This document shows, in pieces, positions 60,370 through 64,000 of a DNA stretch of 64,000 nucleotides (its first letter is position 1; every line of letters starts with the position of its first letter). Source of the stretch: Microtetraspora sp. NBRC 13810. GTDB taxonomy: Bacteria; Actinomycetota; Actinomycetes; Streptosporangiales; Streptosporangiaceae. The notes beneath the pieces were generated by a model, which saw nothing but the letters and a program-made list of their open reading frames with translations, had not been told where the DNA came from and did not search any database. The stretch covers positions 410,598-474,597 of the forward strand of contig NZ_BSRQ01000003.1 in assembly GCF_030268685.1 (NCBI RefSeq). Direction: 5' to 3'. Position numbers and translations under genes: made by a program.

Positions 60370-62247
60370 TTGACCGACCTCAACGGCCTTTCCGCGCTGC
60401 AACAGGCGCTGAGCGACCTGACCGCTCGTGTCTCCTCGCTGCGTGAGGCCAGATCCACCTACCCCGACGCCCTCGGTCCTACCCTCGACGCCGCTCTGGT
60501 CGAGCTGGACACCGCGGGCGAGCTGCTCGGCTCCGCGCTGGGCGAGCTGCGCAAGGCATCACGGCGCTCGGGCGGGCGGGACGGCGGCGCGCAGCGCGAG
60601 CAGAAGCTGATGCGGCAGATCTTCCGCACCTTCCCGGTGCCCGTGGTCATCATGGACAGCGGCGGCGTGGTGCGCAGGATCAACCCGGAGACCTCGCGGC
60701 TGCTCGGCAGCCCGGCCGGATATCTCGTCGGCCGGCCGTTCCCGCTGCTCGTCGACGTCTCCAGGCGGGCGGCCTTCCGCTCGCACCTGAGCGCCGTGCA
60801 GCGCACGGGGCAGCCCGCGTCGTTCCAGACCCGGCTCGCCCACCAGGGGCGGGCGCACACCGTGCAGCTCGCCCTCACCCGGCTGATCATGCCGGGCGAG
60901 CCGCAGGAGATGGTGGCCGCGGTCGTGCTGCCCACCGAGGTGCAGCTGCCCGAGGGGCCCACGGCGCCGGCCGAGCACTCCGACGCGGCGCTGCTGATGG
61001 CCTCCGCCCGCCGCCAGGAGCTGATGGCCCGGATGTCGCGGCTGCTGCTCGACCTGGAGAGCCTGCGGCAGCCGGTGGCGCTGGCCAGGGCCGCGCGGCT
61101 GCTCGCCACGGACACCGCCGACTGGGTGGTGGTCGACGTGGTACGCACGGGCCCCCTCGTCCGAGCGGCGGTGCACGGCCCGCACGACCAGCCCGTCACC
61201 GAACTCGTCCGCGCGGTCGGCGGGATGGACCCGGCCGCGACGCCCATCGTAGGGCAGGTCATCGCGCAGGGGTCGGGAGTCGCCCAGGAAATGGTGGAGG
61301 ACGAGTCGGTCCTCGGCACGCTGCCCAGCGGGATCCCGGTGCTGCGCGCGATGGGCGCTTCCTCGCTGCTGTGCGTGCCGATCCAGCACGACGGCGAGGT
61401 GCGCGGGGCGCTGACCCTGATCAGGCAGAGCGGGCGCGAGCCGTTCACGCTCGCCGACCTGGGGGTGCTCGAGGAGATCGGCGGGCACCTGGGGCTGGCC
61501 CTGCACGCCCAGCGGGCCTTCCAGAGCAGGAGCCAGGCGGCCGACGCGCTCCAGGCCAGCGTGGTGCCGACCAGCCTGCCCGACATCCCCGGCCTGGAGG
61601 CGGCCGCCATCTACCACTCCGGGTCCGACTCCGCGGCCGTGGGCGCGGAGTTCTACGACGTCTTCCCGGTGCGGGACGGGTGGGGCTTCGCCCTGGGCGG
61701 GGCGTGCGGCAGGGGCGAGGAGGCGCCGGCGGTGAGCGCCCTGGTGCGCAACGGCCTGCGGGTGCTGAGCGCGTCGGAGTCCGACCCGGGGGTGGCGATC
61801 AGGAAGGTCAACGAGGCGCTGCTGCTCCAGGGCAGCGGGATGTTCGTGATGGTCTCCGCCGGCTTCGTGCGCTCGCGCGACCGGGGCCGCCGCATCCTGC
61901 TGGCCTCGGCGGGTCACCATCCGGCCGCGCTCCTCCAGCCGGACGGGAACGTGCGCTTCGCGGCGGGCGGCGGCGTGCCGCTGGGCATCGACGACGAGGC
62001 CGAGATGAGCGCCGAGGAGCTGGCGCTGACGCCGGGCGAGACGCTGGTGTTCTACTCCGACGGCCTGGTGGCCTCGCGGGACGAGCGCGGCGAGCCGTAC
62101 GGCGAGGAGCGGCTCACCGACGTGCTCGTCCGGTGCGCCGGGCAGCCGGCGGCGTCGGTGGTCAAGACGATCGAGGAGGACCGCAGCGCGTTCTCCGGCG
62201 GGCGGTTCTACGACGAGATCGTGATCATGGCGCTCCGGGTCGTGTGA
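60370..62247 (+). CDS. PAS-GAF-SpoIIE (PP2C-like) protein with altered metal site
   Basis: 625 residues from TTG 60370, with AAGGA 7 bases upstream. A short coiled coil (1-70) is followed by a PAS domain (about 85-190, RTFPVPVVIMDSGGVVRRINPETSRLLG), a GAF domain (about 230-390) and a SpoIIE domain (about 400-625). The usual GGDWYD and GDVxGxG metal motifs read GAEFYD (near 426) and GGACGRG (near 442), so the second metal Asp is lost. The later FYSDGLVASRDERGEPYGEERL and YDEIVIMAL are kept. In active relatives it dephosphorylates STAS proteins; here activity is doubtful. Confidence 0.9.
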   Translation: MTDLNGLSALQQALSDLTARVSSLREARSTYPDALGPTLDAALVELDTAGELLGSALGELRKASRRSGGRDGGAQREQKLMRQIFRTFPVPVVIMDSGGVVRRINPETSRLLGSPAGYLVGRPFPLLVDVSRRAAFRSHLSAVQRTGQPASFQTRLAHQGRAHTVQLALTRLIMPGEPQEMVAAVVLPTEVQLPEGPTAPAEHSDAALLMASARRQELMARMSRLLLDLESLRQPVALARAARLLATDTADWVVVDVVRTGPLVRAAVHGPHDQPVTELVRAVGGMDPAATPIVGQVIAQGSGVAQEMVEDESVLGTLPSGIPVLRAMGASSLLCVPIQHDGEVRGALTLIRQSGREPFTLADLGVLEEIGGHLGLALHAQRAFQSRSQAADALQASVVPTSLPDIPGLEAAAIYHSGSDSAAVGAEFYDVFPVRDGWGFALGGACGRGEEAPAVSALVRNGLRVLSASESDPGVAIRKVNEALLLQGSGMFVMVSAGFVRSRDRGRRILLASAGHHPAALLQPDGNVRFAAGGGVPLGIDDEAEMSAEELALTPGETLVFYSDGLVASRDERGEPYGEERLTDVLVRCAGQPAASVVKTIEEDRSAFSGGRFYDEIVIMALRVV

Positions 62248-62436
62248 ACTCGCCACAGAAACGGGATAAATACGACAAATACCGTCCAGATGGCGCGGCG
62301 GGTGTTTGCGCGGAGCGCCCGCCGGGGTAAGGTCAAGAACATCTGCGCGTGCTTAAGACACAGGCACACCTGATGGATTGGTTTGGGCATTCCGGTGTTT
62401 CCGGATTCGCGCCCAGTTCCTCCCCCGAGGTGTGCC

Positions 62437-63603
62437 GTGAACATAGCCTTCGTCGCATCCGACGTCATCTCCGCCGAGAGCACCGACCTCTCCGACACCG
62501 CTGCCCAGCACGCCCACCTGTATGCGGTGGCCCGGGAGCTCGGCCGAGACCACCGCGTCACCATCTACACCAGGCTCGACTCGCCGGACCGGCGGCCCAA
62601 AGCCCGGCTGGCCCACGGCGTGACCGTCGAGTCCCTGCCCGCCGGTCCCGCGGAGAAACTGCCCGAGGACGGCGTCATGCCCTACGTCTCCGAGCTCGGC
62701 GCCCAGCTCGGCATCCGATGGAACGCCGAGCGTCCCGACGTCATCCACGCCCACTCCTGGGCCGGCGGGCTCGCCGCCATCGCCGGGGCCAGCGGTCTCG
62801 GCGTCCCGGTCACCCAGACCCTGCCGAGGCTCCGCCCCGGCCGCCTCGACCAGGCCGACGCGGCCCGGGTCCGGCTGGCCCGCGCGATGGGCCGCAGGGC
62901 CGACGCCGTCATCGCGGGCTCCGGCGACCAGGAGTCCGAGCTGATCCGGCTCGGCGTGCCCCGGCGGAGCATCTGCGTGGTGCCGTGCGGCATCGACGTG
63001 GAGCGGTTCCGGCGGCACGGTCCCACCGCCTCGCGCGGCAAGCGGCAGCGGCTGCTGCACATCGGCGGCCTCTCCCCGGACGGCGGCGCCCACACGGCCG
63101 TCCGCGCGCTGGAGGGCATCTCCGACGCCGAGCTGCTGATCGCCGGCGGCCCGCCCGCCGAGCAGCTCGCCACCGACCCGGACGCGCACCGCCTGCGCCT
63201 GCTGTCCAAGGAGATCGGCGTCGACGAGCGGGTCACCATCCTCGGCCAGGTGCCGACGGCCGGGGTGCCGAAGCTGATGCGCAGCGCCGACGTGGTGCTG
63301 TCCCTGCCGCACGACGCCACCGCGGGCGTCGTGGCGCTGGAGGCCATGGCCTGCGGCGTGCCGGTCATCGCCTCGGCCGTGGGCGCGCACCTGGACGCCG
63401 TGCTGGACGGCGTGACCGGCATGCTGGTCGCGCCCGACCACCCGGCGCGCACCGCCCGGCTCGCCCGCGAGCTGCTGTCCGACCCGACCAGGCGGGCCGC
63501 GCTCGGCTTCGCCGGCGCCGACCGGGTCCGCTCCCGCTACTCCTTCGAGCGGATCAGCCACGAGCTGCTGCGGGTCTACGAGGAGACCGTCGAAGCCCGC
63601 TGA
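62437..63603 (+). CDS. GT4-family glycosyltransferase
   Basis: A 388-residue GT-B protein from GTG 62437, with GAGG upstream. The N-terminal domain has AFVASDVISAESTDLSDTAAQHAHLYAVARELGRDHRVTIYT and DVIHAHSWAGGLAAI. The C-terminal donor site has LLHIGGLSPDGGAHTAVRAL and HDATAGVVALEAMACGVPVIA, where the first Glu of the EX7E motif is replaced by Thr-Ala-Gly. It probably transfers a sugar from a nucleotide sugar; the acceptor is unknown. Its last 40 bp, including the stop codon, are duplicated just downstream. Confidence 0.88.
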   Translation: MNIAFVASDVISAESTDLSDTAAQHAHLYAVARELGRDHRVTIYTRLDSPDRRPKARLAHGVTVESLPAGPAEKLPEDGVMPYVSELGAQLGIRWNAERPDVIHAHSWAGGLAAIAGASGLGVPVTQTLPRLRPGRLDQADAARVRLARAMGRRADAVIAGSGDQESELIRLGVPRRSICVVPCGIDVERFRRHGPTASRGKRQRLLHIGGLSPDGGAHTAVRALEGISDAELLIAGGPPAEQLATDPDAHRLRLLSKEIGVDERVTILGQVPTAGVPKLMRSADVVLSLPHDATAGVVALEAMACGVPVIASAVGAHLDAVLDGVTGMLVAPDHPARTARLARELLSDPTRRAALGFAGADRVRSRYSFERISHELLRVYEETVEAR

Positions 63604-63644
63604 ACTGCTGCGGGTCTACGAAGAGATCGTCGAAGCCCGCTGAA
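63565..63644 (+). repeat. 40-bp tandem duplication of a gene end with stop codon
   Basis: Copy 1 (63565-63604) is the last codons and TGA of the glycosyltransferase. Copy 2 (63605-63644) follows directly, with two mismatches (G to A and C to T). The period is 40 bp, so the second copy is out of frame with the first. Confidence 0.95.
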
Positions 63645-63667
63645 CGAGACCTTTCCCTGGGGAACCG

Positions 63668-63697
63668 CGGGGCCGTCGTCCGAGGACGACGGCCCCG
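63668..63697. terminator. Bidirectional terminator hairpin
   Basis: CGGGGCCGTCGTC (63668-63680) and GACGACGGCCCCG (63685-63697) form a 13-bp perfect stem with loop CGAG, between the convergent glycosyltransferase and PucR-type genes. TTCTC follows. Confidence 0.85.
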
Positions 63698-63700
63698 TTC

Positions 63701-64000
63701 TCACGCGGACAGGTGCGCCGCCTTGAGCGCCAGGTGCAGCCGCAGCCGCGCCTCGCCGTCGGCCAGGTCGGCGGCGGCCAGCCGCTCGGCCTTGGCCAGG
63801 CGGTAGTAGAGGGTCTGGCGGTGCACGCCGAGCTCGGCCGCCGTCTCCTGGGCGTGCCCGCCCCGGTCGAGATAGGTCTCGACGGTACGGGCCAGCTCCG
63901 GGTCGGCCAGCAGGCCCGCCGCCTCCCCGGTCAGCTCGCGGAGCTCCTCGGCGGGCAGCCGGGACAGCAGCCGGTAGACGCCCAGCTCCCGCCACGACGC
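63701..64000 (-). CDS. PucR-type regulator, C-terminal HTH part (5' end outside window)
   Basis: The frame is open from 64000 to the stop at 63701-63703 (99 residues). It contains the PucR C-terminal HTH: YLDRGGHAQETAAELGVHRQTLYYRLAKAERLAAADLADGEARLRLHLALKAA. Before it comes YRLLSRLPAEELRELTG, typical of the linker after the sensor domain. The N-terminal sensor region is outside. These regulators often control purine or amino-acid degradation genes; the target is unknown here. Confidence 0.9.
   Translation of the reverse strand, partial: ASWRELGVYRLLSRLPAEELRELTGEAAGLLADPELARTVETYLDRGGHAQETAAELGVHRQTLYYRLAKAERLAAADLADGEARLRLHLALKAAHLSA

Overview
The window is very GC-rich and carries WhiB, a SigB-type sigma factor with partner-switching genes, a GAF-ANTAR protein, a PASTA-less Ser/Thr kinase, an F420-type oxidoreductase and many GTG starts. 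This points to an actinomycete, probably of the Streptosporangiaceae type (Nonomuraea/Streptosporangium/Microbispora-like); the genus is an inference from gene content.

Layout. 1-7615: end of an alcohol dehydrogenase, an F420-dependent oxidoreductase divergent from a phosphotransferase across a 14-bp palindrome, a small zinc-finger protein, a lipoprotein, a PAP2/diacylglycerol-kinase fusion and a CehA/McbA metallohydrolase. 7753-12714: a tightly overlapped mutA-mutB-meaB operon (methylmalonyl-CoA mutase and its GTPase). 12790-21904: a phospholipase-D-like protein, DUF2278, a peptidoglycan amidase, mtnA, a Ser/Thr kinase, a DUF5925 AAA ATPase and an amidase-signature enzyme. 22348-32156: a peptide-use region with C39, S9 and M20 peptidases on one side, and a dipeptide-type binding protein plus two permeases on the other. 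The two halves share an identical 20-bp element placed in the same orientation to each first gene, and a GAF-LuxR regulator lies beside the second copy. 32161-42184: assorted housekeeping and regulatory genes (HATPase, cytidylyltransferase-like, Usp, DUF1707, thioesterase, HesB-like, DnaJ-like, large LuxR-AAA).

42194-51574 is a variant of the Nit1C (MSMEG_0565-0572) cluster, read leftward: flavoprotein, amidohydrolase, NitB/Sll0783 protein, radical SAM enzyme, GNAT-AIR-synthase fusion, two carbon-nitrogen hydrolases and a glycosyltransferase. One hydrolase has lost both its catalytic Glu and Cys. An IS110-family element is inserted between the amidohydrolase and nitB. Its left end contains a readable bridge RNA: two guides match the target flanks and two match the element's own ends, in the order known for IS621. 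Its transposase has an internal in-frame deletion. Joining the flanks restores a good ribosome binding site for nitB.

52072-64000: a tRNA-Pro(GGG), a small HTH protein, a pair of related membrane/soluble proteins, an NDH-2-type dehydrogenase, WhiB, then a stress-signalling block (HATPase anti-sigma, SigB-type sigma, STAS, GAF-ANTAR, PAS-GAF-SpoIIE), a glycosyltransferase and the end of a PucR-type regulator.

A theme across the window is tandem repetition. At five gene ends the last codons plus the stop codon are duplicated just downstream with periods not divisible by three (17, 25, about 52, 29 and 40 bp). Inside genes the repeats keep frame (15 bp, 42 bp, 30 bp).
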